From Telmatherina bonti (lineage: Eukaryota > Chordata > Actinopteri > Atheriniformes > Telmatherinidae), in assembly GCA_933228915.1 (NCBI GenBank), contig OW121822.1, positions 487,865 to 551,864 of the forward strand: a DNA stretch of 64,000 nucleotides, written 5' to 3'. Below the pieces are notes generated by a model that was not told where the DNA came from, did not search any database, and saw only the letters and a list, made by a program, of their open reading frames with translations. Below are positions 13,386 through 26,205 of this stretch, one piece after another. Positions within the stretch are counted from its first letter, which is position 1. The number at the start of each line of letters is the position of its first letter. The position numbers and the translations under genes are program-made.

Positions 13386-16300
13386 TTAAAAGTATTGAAC
13401 AGGATATAGCAGATTCTGTTTTGAGTACTTTTGACCAGTTTTGATGGTTTCAAGCCAGTTTGAGCAGTTTCTGTCAAGTTTAAGCATTTTAATGCTGTTC
13501 TCAACAGTTTCAAGCTTTTTAAACATATTTAACAAGATAAAGTAGTCTTTGTCCGGTTCTAGCAGTTTAGACAAAATTTGAGTAGTTTTTACAAGTTTTG
13601 AAGGGTTTAAGCCAGTTTAAGTAATTTTGATCAGTTTCCGCATGTTCAAGTAGTTCTTGGCAGTTACGAACAAGAAAAAGCAGTTTCTGTCTAGTTTCAG
13701 CAGTTTCACGTGGTTTTCGACTGTTGAGAGCAGTCTGAAAGTATTGACCAGGATATAGTAGATTCTGTTTGGTTTTTACAGTTTAGACTAGTTTTGAGTA
13801 ATTTTGACCAGTTTTGATGGTTTCAAGCCAGTTTGAGCAGTTTTTGTCAAGTTTAAGCATTTGCATGCTGTTCTCAACAGTTTCCAGCTGTTTAAACATA
13901 TTGAACAGGATAAAGTAGTCTTTGTCCGGTTCTAGCAGTTTAGACAAAATTTGAGTAGTTTTGACAAGTTTTGAAGGGTTTAAGTTAAAGTAATTTCGAT
14001 CAGTTTCCGCATGTTCAAGTAGTTCTTGGCAGTTACGAACAAGAAAAAGCAGTTTCTGTCTATTTTCAGCATTTTCATGCTGTTCTCAACAGTTTCAAGC
14101 TGTGTAAACATACTGAACAAGCTAAAGTAGTCTTTTTCCGGTTCTAGCAGTTTAGACAAAATTTGAGTAGTTTTGACAATTTTTGAAGGGTTTAAGGTAG
14201 TTTAAGTAATTTCGATCAGTTTCCGCATGTTCAAGTAGTTCTTGGCAGTTACGAACAAGAAAAAGCAGTTTCTGTCGAGTTTCAGCAGTTTCATGTGCTT
14301 TTCGACTGTTGAGAGCAGTCTGAAAGTATAGAACAGGATATAGTAGATTCTGTTTGGTTTTTACAGTTTAGACTAGTTTTGAGTACTTTTGACCAGTTTT
14401 GATGGTTTCAAGCCAGTTTGAGCAGTTTCTGTCAAGTTTAAGCATTTTCATGCTGTTCTCAACAGTTTCGAGCTGTTTAAACATTTTGAACAGGATAAAG
14501 TAGTCTATGTCAGGTTCTAGCAGTTTAGACAAAATTTAAATAGTTCTGACAAGTTTTGAAGGGTTTAAGCTAGTTTAAGTAATTTTGATCAGTTTCCGCA
14601 TGTTCAAGTAGTTCTTGGCAGTTACGAACAAGAAAAAGCAGTTTCTGTCTAGTTTCAGCAGTTTAATGTAGTTCTCGACTTTTTAGAGCAGCTTAAAAGT
14701 ATTGAACAAGATATAGCAGATTCTGTTTGGTTTTAGCAGTTTAGACAAAATTTGAGTAGTTTTGACAAGTTTTGAAGGGTTTAAGCCAGTTTAAGTAATT
14801 TTGAGCAGTTTCCGCATGTTGAAGTAGTTCTTGGCAGTTACGAACAAGAAAAAGCAGTTTCTGTCTAGTTTCAGCAGTTTCATGTAGTTCTTGAAAGTTT
14901 AGAGCAGCTTAAAAGTATTGAACAGGATATAGCAGATTCTGTTTGGTTTTAGCAGTTTAGACAAAATTTGTGTGGTATTGACAAGTTTTGAAGAGTTTAA
15001 GCTAGTTTAAGTAATTTTGATCAGTTTCCGCATGTTCAAGTAGTTCTTGGCAGTTACGAACAAGAAAAAGCAGTTTCTGTCTAGTTTCAGCAGTTTCATG
15101 TAGTTCTCGACTTTTTAGAGCAGCTTAAAAGTATTGAACAGGATATAGCAGATTCTGTTTTGAGTACTTTTGACCAGTTTTGATGGTTTCAAGCCAGTTT
15201 GAGCAGTTTCTGTCAAGTTTAAGCATTTTAATGCTGTTCTCAACAGTTTCAAGCTTTTTAAACATATTTAACAAGATAAAGTAGTCTTTGTCCGGTTCTA
15301 GCAGTTTAGACAAAATTTGAGTAGTTTTTACAAGTTTTGAAGGGTTTAAGCCAGTTTAAGTAATTTTGATCAGTTTCCGCATGTTCAAGTAGTTCTTGGC
15401 AGTTACGAACAAGAAAAAGCAGTTTCTGTCTAGTTTCAGCAGTTTCACGTGGTTTTCGACTGTTGAGAGCAGTCTGAAAGTATTGACCAGGATATAGTAG
15501 ATTCTGTTTGGTTTTTACAGTTTAGACTAGTTTTGAGTAATTTTGACCAGTTTTGATGGTTTCAAGCCAGTTTGAGCAGTTTTTGTCAAGTTTAAGCATT
15601 TGCATGCTGTTCTCAACAGTTTCCAGCTGTTTAAACATATTGAACAGGATAAAGTAGTCTTTGTCCGGTTCTAGCAGTTTAGACAAAATTTGAGTAGTTT
15701 TGACAAGTTTTGAAGGGTTTAAGTTAAAGTAATTTCGATCAGTTTCCGCATGTTCAAGTAGTTCTTGGCAGTTACGAACAAGAAAAAGCAGTTTCTGTCT
15801 ATTTTCAGCATTTTCATGCTGTTCTCAACAGTTTCAAGCTGTGTAAACATACTGAACAAGCTAAAGTAGTCTTTTTCCGGTTCTAGCAGTTTAGACAAAA
15901 TTTGAGTAGTTTTGACAATTTTTGAAGGGTTTAAGGTAGTTTAAGTAATTTCGATCAGTTTCCGCATGTTCAAGTAGTTCTTGGCAGTTACGAACAAGAA
16001 AAAGCAGTTTCTGTCGAGTTTCAGCAGTTTCATGTGCTTTTCGACTGTTGAGAGCAGTCTGAAAGTATAGAACAGGATATAGTAGATTCTGTTTGGTTTT
16101 TACAGTTTAGACTAGTTTTGAGTACTTTTGACCAGTTTTGATGGTTTCAAGCCAGTTTGAGCAGTTTCTGTCAAGTTTAAGCATTTTCATGCTGTTCTCA
16201 ACAGTTTCGAGCTGTTTAAACATTTTGAACAGGATAAAGTAGTCTATGTCAGGTTCTAGCAGTTTAGACAAAATTTAAATAGTTCTGACAAGTTTTGAAG

Positions 16301-17340
16301 GGTTTAAGCTAGTTTAAGTAATTTTGATCAGTTTCCGCATGTTCAAGTAGTTCTTGGCAGTTACGAACAAGAAAAAGCAGTTTCTGTCTAGTTTCAGCAG
16401 TTTAATGTAGTTCTCGACTTTTTAGAGCAGCTTAAAAGTATTGAACAAGATATAGCAGATTCTGTTTGGTTTTAGCAGTTTAGACAAAATTTGAGTAGTT
16501 TTGACAAGTTTTGAAGGGTTTAAGCCAGTTTAAGTAATTTTGAGCAGTTTCCGCATGTTGAAGTAGTTCTTGGCAGTTACGAACAAGAAAAAGCAGTTTC
16601 TGTCTAGTTTCAGCAGTTTCATGTAGTTCTTGAAAGTTTAGAGCAGCTTAAAAGTATTGAACAGGATATAGCAGATTCTGTTTGGTTCTAGCAGTTTAGA
16701 CAAAATTTGTGTGGTATTGACAAGTTTTGAAGAGTTTAAGCTAGTTTAAGTAATTTTGATCAGTTTCCGCATGTTCAAGTAGTTCTTGGCAGTTACGAAC
16801 AAGAAAAAGCAGTTTCTGTCTAGTTTCAGCAGTTTCATGTAGTTCTCGACTTTTTAGAGCAGCTTAAAAGTATTGAACAGGATATAGCAGATTCTGTTTT
16901 GAGTACTTTTGACCAGTTTTGATGGTTTCAAGCCAGTTTGAGCAGTTTCTGTCAAGTTTAAGCATTTTAATGCTGTTCTCAACAGTTTCAAGCTTTTTAA
17001 ACATATTTAACAAGATAAAGTAGTCTTTGTCCGGTTCTAGCAGTTTAGACAAAATTTGAGTAGTTTTTACAAGTTTTGAAGGGTTTAAGCCAGTTTAAGT
17101 AATTTTGATCAGTTTCCGCATGTTCAAGTAGTTCTTGGCAGTTACGAACAAGAAAAAGCAGTTTCTGTCTAGTTTCAGCAGTTTCACGTGGTTTTCGACT
17201 GTTGAGAGCAGTCTGAAAGTATTGACCAGGATATAGTAGATTCTGTTTGGTTTTTGCAGTTTAGACTAGTTTTGAGTAATTTTGACCAGTTTTGATGGTT
17301 TCAAGCCAGTTTGAGCAGTTTCTGTCAAGTTTAAGCATTT
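13386..17340. repeat. Higher-order satellite repeat, 1,739-bp period
   Basis: Identical 62-codon frames begin at 13,386, 15,125 and 16,864, spaced exactly 1,739 bp. The sequence between them matches nearly base for base, including private variants such as cagtctatgtcagg (14,503 and 16,242) and ttgagcagtttccgcatgttg (14,802 and 16,541). One visible difference is ggttttagcag at 14,949 against ggttctagcag at 16,684. A block of about 1.06 kb starting at 17,344 then repeats the left edge of the window (offset 17,343). Confidence 0.85.
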
Positions 17341-20300
17341 TCATGCTGTTCTCAACAGTTTCCAGCTGTTTAAACATATTGAACAGGATAAAGTAGTCTT
17401 TGTCCGGTTCTAGCAGTTTAGACAAAATTTGAGTAGTTTTGACAAGTTTTGAAGGGTTTAAGTTAAAGTAATTTCGATCAGTTTCCGCATGTTCAAGTAG
17501 TTCTTGGCAGTTACGAACATGAAAAAGCAGTTTCTGTCTATTTTCAGCATTTTCATGCTGTTCTCAACAGTTTCAAGCTGTGTAAACATACTGAACAAGC
17601 TAAAGTAGTCTTTTTCCGGTTCTAGCAGTTTAGACAAAATTTGAGTAGTTTTGACAATTTTTGAAGGGTTTAAGCTAGTTTAAGTAATTTCGATCAGTTT
17701 CCGCATGTTCAAGTAGTTCTTGGCAGTTACGAACAAGAAAAAGCAGTTTCTGTCGAGTTTCAGCAGTTTCATGTAGTTCTCGACTTTTTAGAGCAGCTTA
17801 AAAGTATTGAACAGGATATAGCAGATTCTGTTTTGAGTAATTTTGACCAGTTTTGATGGTTTCAAGCCAGTTTGAGCAGTTTCTGTCAAGTTTAAGCATT
17901 TTCTTGCTGTTCTCAACAGTTTCCAGCTGTTTAAACATATTGAACAGGATAAAGTAGTCTTTGTCCGGTTCTAGCAGTTTAGACTAAATTTGAGTAGTTT
18001 AGACAAGTCTTGAAGAGTTTAAGCTAGTTTAAGTAATTTTGATCAGTTTCCGCATGTTCAAGTAGTTCTTGGCATTTACGAACAAGAAAAAGCAGTTTCT
18101 GTATAGTTTCAGCAGTTTCATGTAGTTCTTGAAAGTTTAGAGCAGCTTGAAAGTATTGAACAGGATATAGCAGATTCTGTTTGGTTTTAGCAGTTTAGAC
18201 AAAATTTGAGTAGTTTTGACAAGTTTTGAAGGGTTTAAGCCAGTTTAAGTAATTTTGATCAGTTTCCGCATGTTCAAGTAGTTCTTGGCAGTTACGAACA
18301 AGAAAAAGCAGTTTCTGTATAGTTTCAGCAGTTTCATGTAGTTCTTGAAAGTTTAGAGCAGCTTAAAAGTATTGAACAGGATATAGCAGATTCTGTTTGG
18401 TTTTAACAGTTTAGACTAGTTTTGAGTACTTTTGACCAGTTTTGGTGGTTTCAAGCCAGTTTGAGCAGTTTATGTCAAGTTTAAGCATTTTTATGCTGTT
18501 CTCAACAGTTTTGAGCTTTTTAAACATATTGAACAAGATAAAGTAGTCTTTGTCTGGTTCTAGCAGTTTAGACAAAATTTGAGTAGTTTTGACAAGTTTT
18601 GAAGGGTTTAAGCCAGTTTAAATAATTTTGATCAGTTTCCGCATGTTCAAGTAGTTCTTGGCAGTTACGAACAAGAAAAAGCAGTTTCTGTCTAGTTTCA
18701 GCAGTTTTATGTAGTTCTCGACTTTTTAGAGCAGCTTAAAAGTATTGAACAGGATATAGCAGATTCTGTTTGGTTTTTGCATTTTAGACTAGTTTTGAGT
18801 ACTTTTGACCAGTTTTGATGGTTTCAAGCCAGTTTGAGCAGTTTCTGTCAAGTTTAAGCATTTTAATGCTGTTCTCAACACTTTAAGCTTTTTAAACATA
18901 TTTAACAAGATAAAGTAGTCTTTGTCCGGTTCTAGCAGTTTAGACAAAATTTGAGCAGTTTAGACAAGTTTTGAAGGGTTTAAGCCAGTTTAAGTAATTT
19001 TGATCAGTTTCCGCATGTTCAAGTAGTTCTTGGCAGTTACGAACAAGAAAAAGCCGTTTCTGTATAGTTTCAGCAGTTTCATGTAGTTTTCGACTGTTGA
19101 GAGCAGTCTGGAAAGTATTGAACAGTATATGGCAGATTCTGTTTGGTTTTTGCAGTTTAGACTAGTTTTGAGTACTTTTGACCAGTTTTGATGGTTTCAA
19201 GCCAGTTTGAGCAGTTTCTGTCAAGTTTAAGCATTTTCATGCTGTTCTCAACAGTTTCGAGATGTTTAAACATATTGAACAGGATAAAGTAGTCTTTGTC
19301 CGATTCCTGTAGTTTAGACAAAATTTGTGTGGTATTGACAAGTTTTGAAGAGTTTAAGCTAGTTTAAGTAATTTTGATCAGTTTCCGCATGTTCAAGTAG
19401 TTCTTGGCAGTTACGAACAAGAAAAAGCAGTTTCTGTCTAGTTTCAGCAGTTTCATGTAGTTCTCGACTTTTTAGAGCAGCTTAAAAGTATTGAACAAGA
19501 TATAGCAGATTCTGTTTGGTTTTAGCAGTTTAGACAAAATTTGAGTAGTTTTGACAAGTTTTGAAGGGTTTAAGCTAGTTTAAGTAATTTCGATCATTTT
19601 CCGCATGTTCAAGTAGTTCTTGGCAGTTACGAACAAGAAAAAGCAGTTTCTGTCTAGTTTCAGCAGTTTAATGTAGTTCTCGACTTTTTAGAGCAGCTTA
19701 AAAGTATTGAACAAGATAAAGCAGATTCTGTTTGGTTTTAGCAGTTTAGACAAAATTTGAGTAGTTTTGACAAGTTTTGAAGGGTTTAAGCTAGTTTAAG
19801 TAATTTCGATCAGTTTCCGCATGTTCAAGTAGTTCTTGGCAGTTACGAACAAGAAAAAGCAGTTTCTGTCTAGTTTCAGCAGTTTCATGTAGTTCTCGAC
19901 TTTTTAGAGCAGCTTAAAAGTATTGAACAGGATATAGCAGATTCTGTCTGATTTTTTCTAGTTTAGACTAGTTTTGAGTACTTTTGACCAGTTTTGATGG
20001 TTTTAAGCCAGTTTGAGCAGTTTATGTCAAGTTTAAGCATTTTCATGCTGTTCTCAACATTTTCGAACTTTTTAAACATATTGAACAAGATAAAGTAGTC
20101 TTTGTCCGGTTCTAGCAGTTTACACAAAATTTGAGTAGTTTTGACAAGTTTTGAAAGGTTTAAGCTAGTTTAAGTAATTTTGATCAGTTTCCGCATGTTC
20201 AAGTAGTTCTTGGCAGTTACGAACAAGAAAAAGCAGTTTCTGTATAGTTTCAGCAGTTTCATGTAGTATTTGAAAGTTCAGAGCAGCTTAAAAGTATTGA

Positions 20301-21008
20301 ACAGGATATAGCAGATTCTGTTTGGTTTTAACAGTTTAGACTAGTTTTGAGTACTTTTGACCAGTTTTGGTGGTTTCAAGCCAGTTTGAGCAGTTTCTGT
20401 CAAGTTTAAGCATTTTCATGCTGTTCTCAACAGTTTCGAGATGTTTAAACATATTGAACAGGATAAAGTAGTCTTTGTCCGATTCCTGTAGTTTAGACAA
20501 AATTTGTGTGGTATTGACAAGTTTTGAAGAGTTTAAGCTAGTTTAAGTAATTTTGATCAGTTTCCGCATGTTCAAGTAGTTCTTCGCAGTTACGAACAAG
20601 AAAAAGCAGTTTCTGTCTAGTTTCAGCATTTTCATGCTGTTCTCGACTTTTTAGAGCAGCTTAAATGTATTGAACAGGATATAGCAGATTCTGTTTTGAG
20701 TACTTTTGACCAGTTTTGATGGTTTCAAGCCAGTTTGAGCAGTTTCTGTCAAGTTTAAGTATTTTCATGCTGTTAACAGTTTCGAGATGTTTAAACATAT
20801 TGAACAGGATAAAGTGGTCTTTGTCCGATTCCCGTAGTTTAGACAAAATTTGTGTGGTATTGACAAGTTTTGAAGAGTTTAAGCTAGTTTAAGTAATTTT
20901 GATCAGTTTCCGCATGTTCAAGTAGTTCTTGGCAGTTACGAACAAGAAAAAGCAGTTTCTGTCTAGTTTCAGCAGTTTCATGTAGTTCTCGACTTTTTAG
21001 AGCAGCTT

Positions 21009-21533
<525 letters not shown>

Positions 21534-22000
21534 TTAGTGTTAATTTAGGTTTATTTTATTCTTCAGTCATTCTTTGTTAAATTTAATGTCTTCTCCCCAC
21601 TTGTCTCATGATTGTCCTTTGTGCAGTACATTAAATCCTCCAGCGCTCTGCTTCGTTACTCCTATATGCTACGCTTTTTTTCTAATTCTACTTTTTAATC
21701 CTGTGTTGCCTCTACTGTGTTCGTGTGTAGGAATAATTCTAATAATGATATCATAATAATTTAACAATTCACTTGCATTCAGGAGATTATTCACTATGGT
21801 AATATTATTTATCAACCAATTAAGTAGAAAAGTTTTTTTTTAGTGTGTAATATATACGGGATGTTCCAAAAAAGTTTTGTGGGGAAACTACGTTGACGCT
21901 GCAGCAAAACTCGACAGCGGAGACCCATCCAATATGGCGACGACGCTGGTTCACTCTCCAGCGCTCAATGAGGCGTCTACATATATATGATGTCTATGCT
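21534..22000. other. Non-coding interval next to satellite
   Basis: No convincing gene. The first 300 bp are AT-rich unique-looking DNA. From about 21,858 (tatacgggatgttcc) to 22,000 the sequence changes to a GC-richer block containing an ATATGGCG-type start-like word; it resembles an interspersed repeat or an old first-exon/promoter region, but I cannot name it. Confidence 0.5.
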
Positions 22001-22155
22001 CTTCACCATGTGCTCAGCTGACTGAAAAGGGGAAGTGCTTACTCTCCTCCAGGATGTGACCCCCCTCCCTCCTGTGTGCAGAGAGGTAACTCGCATGCAC
22101 CACCTGCTGCAGTATTGTGAGGACCAACAGGGTGCAGATGCAGTTCAATGGGTTG
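22001..22155 (-). promoter_or_regulatory. Duplicated promoter/5' leader block, copy D
   Basis: This block (gctcttcaccatgtgctc to cagatgcagttcaa) is a second copy of 43,011-43,190, in the same orientation, with a roughly 30-bp deletion relative to that copy. In the 43-kb copy it lies immediately upstream (minus strand) of an ATG that opens a spliced exon. Here the similarity stops a few codons after that ATG. I read it as the 5' flank of another member of the local minus-strand gene family whose body has been lost. Promoter function is inferred only from position. Confidence 0.45.
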
Positions 22156-22320
22156 GGGGGGGGGGGGACATTAACTTCCACTTTTGCATCTATTAACATG
22201 GACTTCCAGATTTGCATCTATTTACATTGAAAAACATTAACTTCCAAATTTGCATCAATTAACATTGACTTCAAAAATTTAGTCCTAACATTGAATTTCC
22301 AAAATCTCGTGGGTAGAGGA
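22155..22320. repeat. Small ACTTCCAAATTTG minisatellite
   Basis: Four or so diverged half-units of the local minisatellite (for example acttccaaatttgcatc) follow a poly-G tract at 22,155-22,168. The same family forms the larger arrays at 27.5-28.7 and 33.7-34.5 kb. Confidence 0.8.
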
Positions 22321-22445
22321 AAGAGGGAGCATGTGAGTGTGACGCAGCACTAACTCAACAATTGTGGTATCCGCATTTTGGCAACACCGAGGAATTTGGT
22401 TTCCTGGGCCGCAGGAACCTGACGGTCTGTCTTAATCTTTCACAC

Positions 22446-22650
22446 CTTCTGCCTCCTTAGCACCACATCTTGGTTGACATCTACTCTTATCCTTTTCAGC
22501 TCATACATCACACGCTCCATGTCAGATATTGTCAGCCGGCCCGCTTTTAGGTATGAGTGCTGGGTGTGCTTATAAAACAACGTAGCATTGATCAGCATGT
22601 TCCGGATGGTTGTTGCTGCATAGCCCTTCAGAGTGAGGTAGTGTGGGTAT
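22446..22650 (-). pseudogene. Exon 6 of broken zinc-finger/recombinase-like gene
   Basis: A 205-bp exon. The acceptor is tgtctttttgtcag followed by ATACCCACAC, and it ends at a GT donor (CAGAAG then gtgtga). It enters with one base and so completes the codon left open by the 26,260 exon (phase 2 into 1), giving ...DRVRR then YPHYLTLKGYAATTIRNMLI. The pattern (YLTLKGYA, TT, spaced leucines, FYKH, then a second helical pair) resembles the SAM-like core-binding domain found in front of tyrosine recombinase catalytic domains. No catalytic R...HxxR...Y segment follows in the 1.4 kb before the satellite, so the gene is 3'-truncated here or its end lies elsewhere. The domain call is by eye; the exon itself is well supported by splice signals and phase. 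Confidence 0.6.
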
Positions 22651-22672
22651 CTGACAAAAAGACACAGGAATG

Positions 22673-25600
22673 TCAAGAAGAAGAAGAAGAAATTTTATTT
22701 ATATAGCACCTTTCACAGAAATAAAATCACAAAGTACTTCACAGAGTGCAAAGGGGAACAGCAACAACACAAAATAAACAAATGTACATTTGAAAAATCT
22801 GTATCAGAAGACAGTCAACTAAAAGCTTGTCTAAATAAATACATCTTCAGCTGCTTTTTGAAAGAATCTACAGTTTCAACCTAACGGAGGGAAAAAGGCA
22901 GGGCATTCCACAGTTTTGGAGCAACTGCCTGAAAGGACAAATCACCTCTGGTTTTAAAGCGGGTCTTTGGGACCATGAGGAGGTTTTGGTCCGAGGACCG
23001 AAGGGACCGACTGGAGCTGTAGGGTTGCTGCAACTCAGAGATGTACGAGGGGGCCTGGCCGTGCAAAGCTCTGAATGTCAAGACCAACATTTTAAAATCA
23101 ATTCGGAATTTAATGGGGAGCCAGTGCAAAGAGTGTAAAATTGGAGTAATGTGTGCGTGCCTACAAGATCCTGTTAAAAGCCGTATGGAGCAGCATTTAG
23201 AACCAACTGAAGACGATTTAAAGCAGATTTGTTAAAACAAGTAAAAAGGGAATTACAATAGTCCAAGCGTGACGAAATAAAAGCATGAATCACCAATTCA
23301 ACATCAGACCTTGATAAAATTGGCCTCAGCTTTGCGATGTTTCTCAAATGATAAAAACAGTTTTTTTTACCAAGAGTCTGGAATGGCTGTCAAGGGACAA
23401 TGATTGATCAAACCAAACTCCAAGATTTCTTATGCTTGGCTGAACTGATGAAGCAAGAGAACCAAGATGGCCAGCAATTAAAGGAATTTTCTGCTCTGGG
23501 GCAATGATTAAAGTTTCAGTCTTTTGAGGATTTAGCTGAAGACAATTTTCCGTCAGCCACATCTTTACACTTGACAGACAATCCATTAACTCTGAAAGTG
23601 TATGCAACTCTGATTCCTTGAATGAAAAGTACAATTGGATATCATCAGCATAAAGATGATAGGACACATTTTTAAAAAGGCTGATGATTTTCTTCAGAGG
23701 GGTGATGTACAACAGAAACAAAATTGGGCCTAAAACCGACCCCTGAGGAACACCATACAGCAAAGGAGTAGCTTCAGACATAAAGTTATTCAAACACACA
23801 GAGAATGTCCTATCAATCAAATAGGAGGACAGCCACTTAAGGACAGTTCCAGAGATGCCAAACTCTTTGTTCAGTCTCTGAAGCAACAAGCAACAAGTAT
23901 CGAATGCTGCAGACAAATCTAAAAGAATCAAAATAGAATATTCACCAGAGTCTGCAGCCATTCGGATATCACTGGACACTTTAAGTAGGGCAGTCTCAGT
24001 AGAGTGCATCTTACGAAAGCCAGATTGAAATTTGTCCAACATGTCATTGGTGTATAGAAAAGTGGTCAGCTGCTCAGCCACCACCTTCTCCACAACTTTT
24101 GAAAGGAAGGGTAATTTAGATATGGGCCTAAAATTACCAGGCTCTGCAGGGTCCAAGTTGTCATTTTTTAAAATGGGACTTATCACTGCCTGTTTAAAAA
24201 AAAGTTTGGAACAGACCCAGTGGAAAGTGAAATATTGATCAGTTCAACAACATGTGGGACAATAAGGTCAGTTACCTTATAAAACAAAGATGTTGGAATG
24301 ACATCAAAAGGACAAGAAGAAGGTTTCATTTTCCCCAGCAATGCCAAAATGTCTACATGTGTCACATTAGAAAACACAGACCAAGAACAGACAGAAGAAG
24401 AGACACAAGTAGTGGTGACATCAGGAGGATTCACATTTGTCCTGATGTCCTCCACTTTCTTGACAAAGTGCCTCAAAAATTTGTTACAATCATCAATACT
24501 GTAAACAGGCACTGATGGGGAGGAAGGCGAAACAATTTTATGGATTGTACCTTGGGGCTTCTCTTATTTGAATTCACAAGATTAACAAAATAAGTAGATC
24601 TCGCCTGTTTTATCATTTCATTAAGGGACACAATCAGCTCTTTTAGGTGCAATCTGTGTACCTCTAATTTTGTGGATTTCCACAGACGTTCCACCTTACG
24701 ACAAGTTCTCCTAAATAAAGAAATTTCATCATTCAACCATGGCTGAGATGTTTTGAGAGAATTCATTTTGAGCTTTACAGGTGCTACCACATTCAGCACT
24801 GTCTCACAGTGGTCATTGAAGGCATTTACAAAAGCATCTGCATCATTACCAACCCCCTCAAAACAGGGCTGAAATAATTCAGAAAAGTTTGCAACAACAA
24901 TTTCATTTATAAAGCGCTTTTGATACACCATATTTTGAGTGCAAGTTTCCACTTTTAAAGACAAGTTAAAATACACACAACAATGATCAGACACAAGAAC
25001 ATCGACCACATTTAGGCAGTCAACCTCACAGGGCCAAAGGAGAAGACTAAATCTAACGTATTTCCATTTTTATGTGTTGAGCCGGACACATGTTGCTTTA
25101 AAAGGAATGAGTCGGTAAGTGCTAAAAACTCAGATGCTACAGAACAAGATTTACATGGAAATTAAAATCTCCAAGAATCAATACTCTATCAAGTTTAATG
25201 ATCAAGGATAAGAGTTCAGAAAAATCATTTAAAAAAACTCACGTACAGGACCAGGAGGTCGGTAAATTAAAACACAATAAAAAGAGTCAGTGTTTCCAAC
25301 CTTAGTCATTTGAAGCTCGAATGAGTTGAATGGATCCAGCTTTTCACTTCTTTGCACGGAAAGTAGTCCTTGTAGAGGAGCGCAAGTCCGCCTCCACGCC
25401 GTGCAATGCGCGGGGTCCCAAACACGGAGCAGTTTGGAGGGCACAGCTCATTCAAATGGATATATTCCTGTTCTCTCTGCCAGGTCTCCGTCAGGGCCAT
25501 GAAATCAAGCTGCTCATTTGAAAATAAGTCACTTAGAAAGTACGCCTTGTTCACTATGGAGTGTGAATTTAAAAGAGCAAAGCGAACTGGTTTAGCGCGC

Positions 25601-26205
25601 TCCGCTGGAGATGCGCGCGGGCCGGCATGGTACATCCGTGTAGAATGGGCAGAGTTCTCCACAGTGACAGCCCGCAAGACGCGCTCTCGAGGAGCATGAA
25701 TCCGGGACGCACAAGCTGGAAAAGTGCAATCCGACTGCAGAAGGAGCGAGGATCCAAGCGCCGGCAGCGTGGGCGTGCTGACTCAGGACAGGGACATGCC
25801 ATAAACAGCGCTGACCGATGACAGATCTGGACCCCACGGACTGGGACGGGTGGCCCCTCTGCTTCCTCCTTCTGGATTTTACCCCAGCCCGTGATCCTCA
25901 TTTCCTTCTCCTGCCACGGCGCTTTGCTACAAGCAGGTACTTGGAAGATGACGTGGCACATTCAAAAGGCGGAGGGAAAAACTTCTCATACCTATCCCAG
26001 ATAACGCACACATTCCTCAAGTGTTCTTTAATGCAAAACAACGCATGGCGATCATAGCGGATGACAACCGAGACACAGTTTTTAGTTGACAGGCCTGATA
26101 CAGCTAAATGCAGTGCAATCAATGCCAATAAACGGCAGAGCAGAGAGGCAGCAGATGCAAAGCCGGACACAGGCGCCATCTTACTTCCCCCTTCGGATGA
26201 AGATT
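22673..26205 (-). mobile_element. L2/CR1-type LINE, near full length, decayed
   Basis: A 3.5-kb non-LTR retrotransposon on the minus strand. The 3' end is at 22,673 with a short (CTT)n tail preceded by ggtgctatataaataaaa, typical of L2-group ends. The 5' end is near 26,205, where the minus strand reads aagtaagatggcgcc. An APE-type endonuclease (FALLNSHSI, LTETW, RRGGGLALLYK) and a reverse transcriptase with GVPQGSVLGP and the YADD catalytic motif are recognisable, followed by the C-terminal HWLPIKFRID block. Frameshifts split these over at least six frames, so it is inactive. It lies entirely inside one intron of the host-like gene and accounts for almost all of that intron. Confidence 0.88.
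22881..25677 (-). pseudogene. ORF2 fragments (endonuclease-RT) of the L2 element
   Basis: Main readable pieces on the minus strand are: 25,677-25,306 endonuclease N-terminal half; 25,444-25,229 endonuclease continuation; 25,009-24,473 endonuclease-RT linker beginning with the SDH motif; 24,512-24,183 RT entry region; 24,186-23,344 RT fingers/palm with LLDLSAAFD, GVPQGSVLGP and YADD; 23,129-22,881 C-terminal region. In an active element these would be one protein of roughly 1,000 residues for endonuclease nicking and target-primed reverse transcription. A further frame at 26,179-25,898 has a hydrophobic signal-like start (MAPVSGF...) and is probably the N-terminus of the same ORF before a frameshift. 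Confidence 0.85.

Larger units (their letters stand above)
1..21008. repeat. Large complex satellite DNA array
   Basis: The whole stretch consists of diverged tandem copies of one AT-rich satellite with no other insertion visible. Using the word cgcatgttca as a phase marker, successive copies lie at 143, 359, 708, 924, 1296, 1671, 1887, 2261, 2634, 2850 and 3222. Spacings are therefore mainly about 216 or about 373 bp, with occasional 349. The long monomer contains a second copy of the part that begins agtttctgtc and ends near the gaacaggat block, so it looks like a 216-bp unit plus a 157-bp partial duplication. Short open frames inside (for example four identical 62-codon frames at 9423, 13386, 15125 and 16864, minus strand) are repeat copies without initiation context or similarity and are not genes. 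The array starts outside the window and ends in mid-monomer at 21,008. Heterochromatic, perhaps pericentromeric, location is an inference. Confidence 0.97.

Noticed and set aside
9423..17052. Four identical 62-codon minus-strand open frames as a repeated small gene
   Set aside because: They are one segment of the satellite copied with it; no start context, no homology, and most other monomers break the frame.
1..21008. CENP-B box in the satellite
   Set aside because: The closest word, ttcgatcagtttccgc, lacks the required A and the CGGG core; no monomer has a proper match.
1..21008. CRISPR-like array
   Set aside because: Spacers are not unique; the whole unit is repeated and this is vertebrate satellite DNA.
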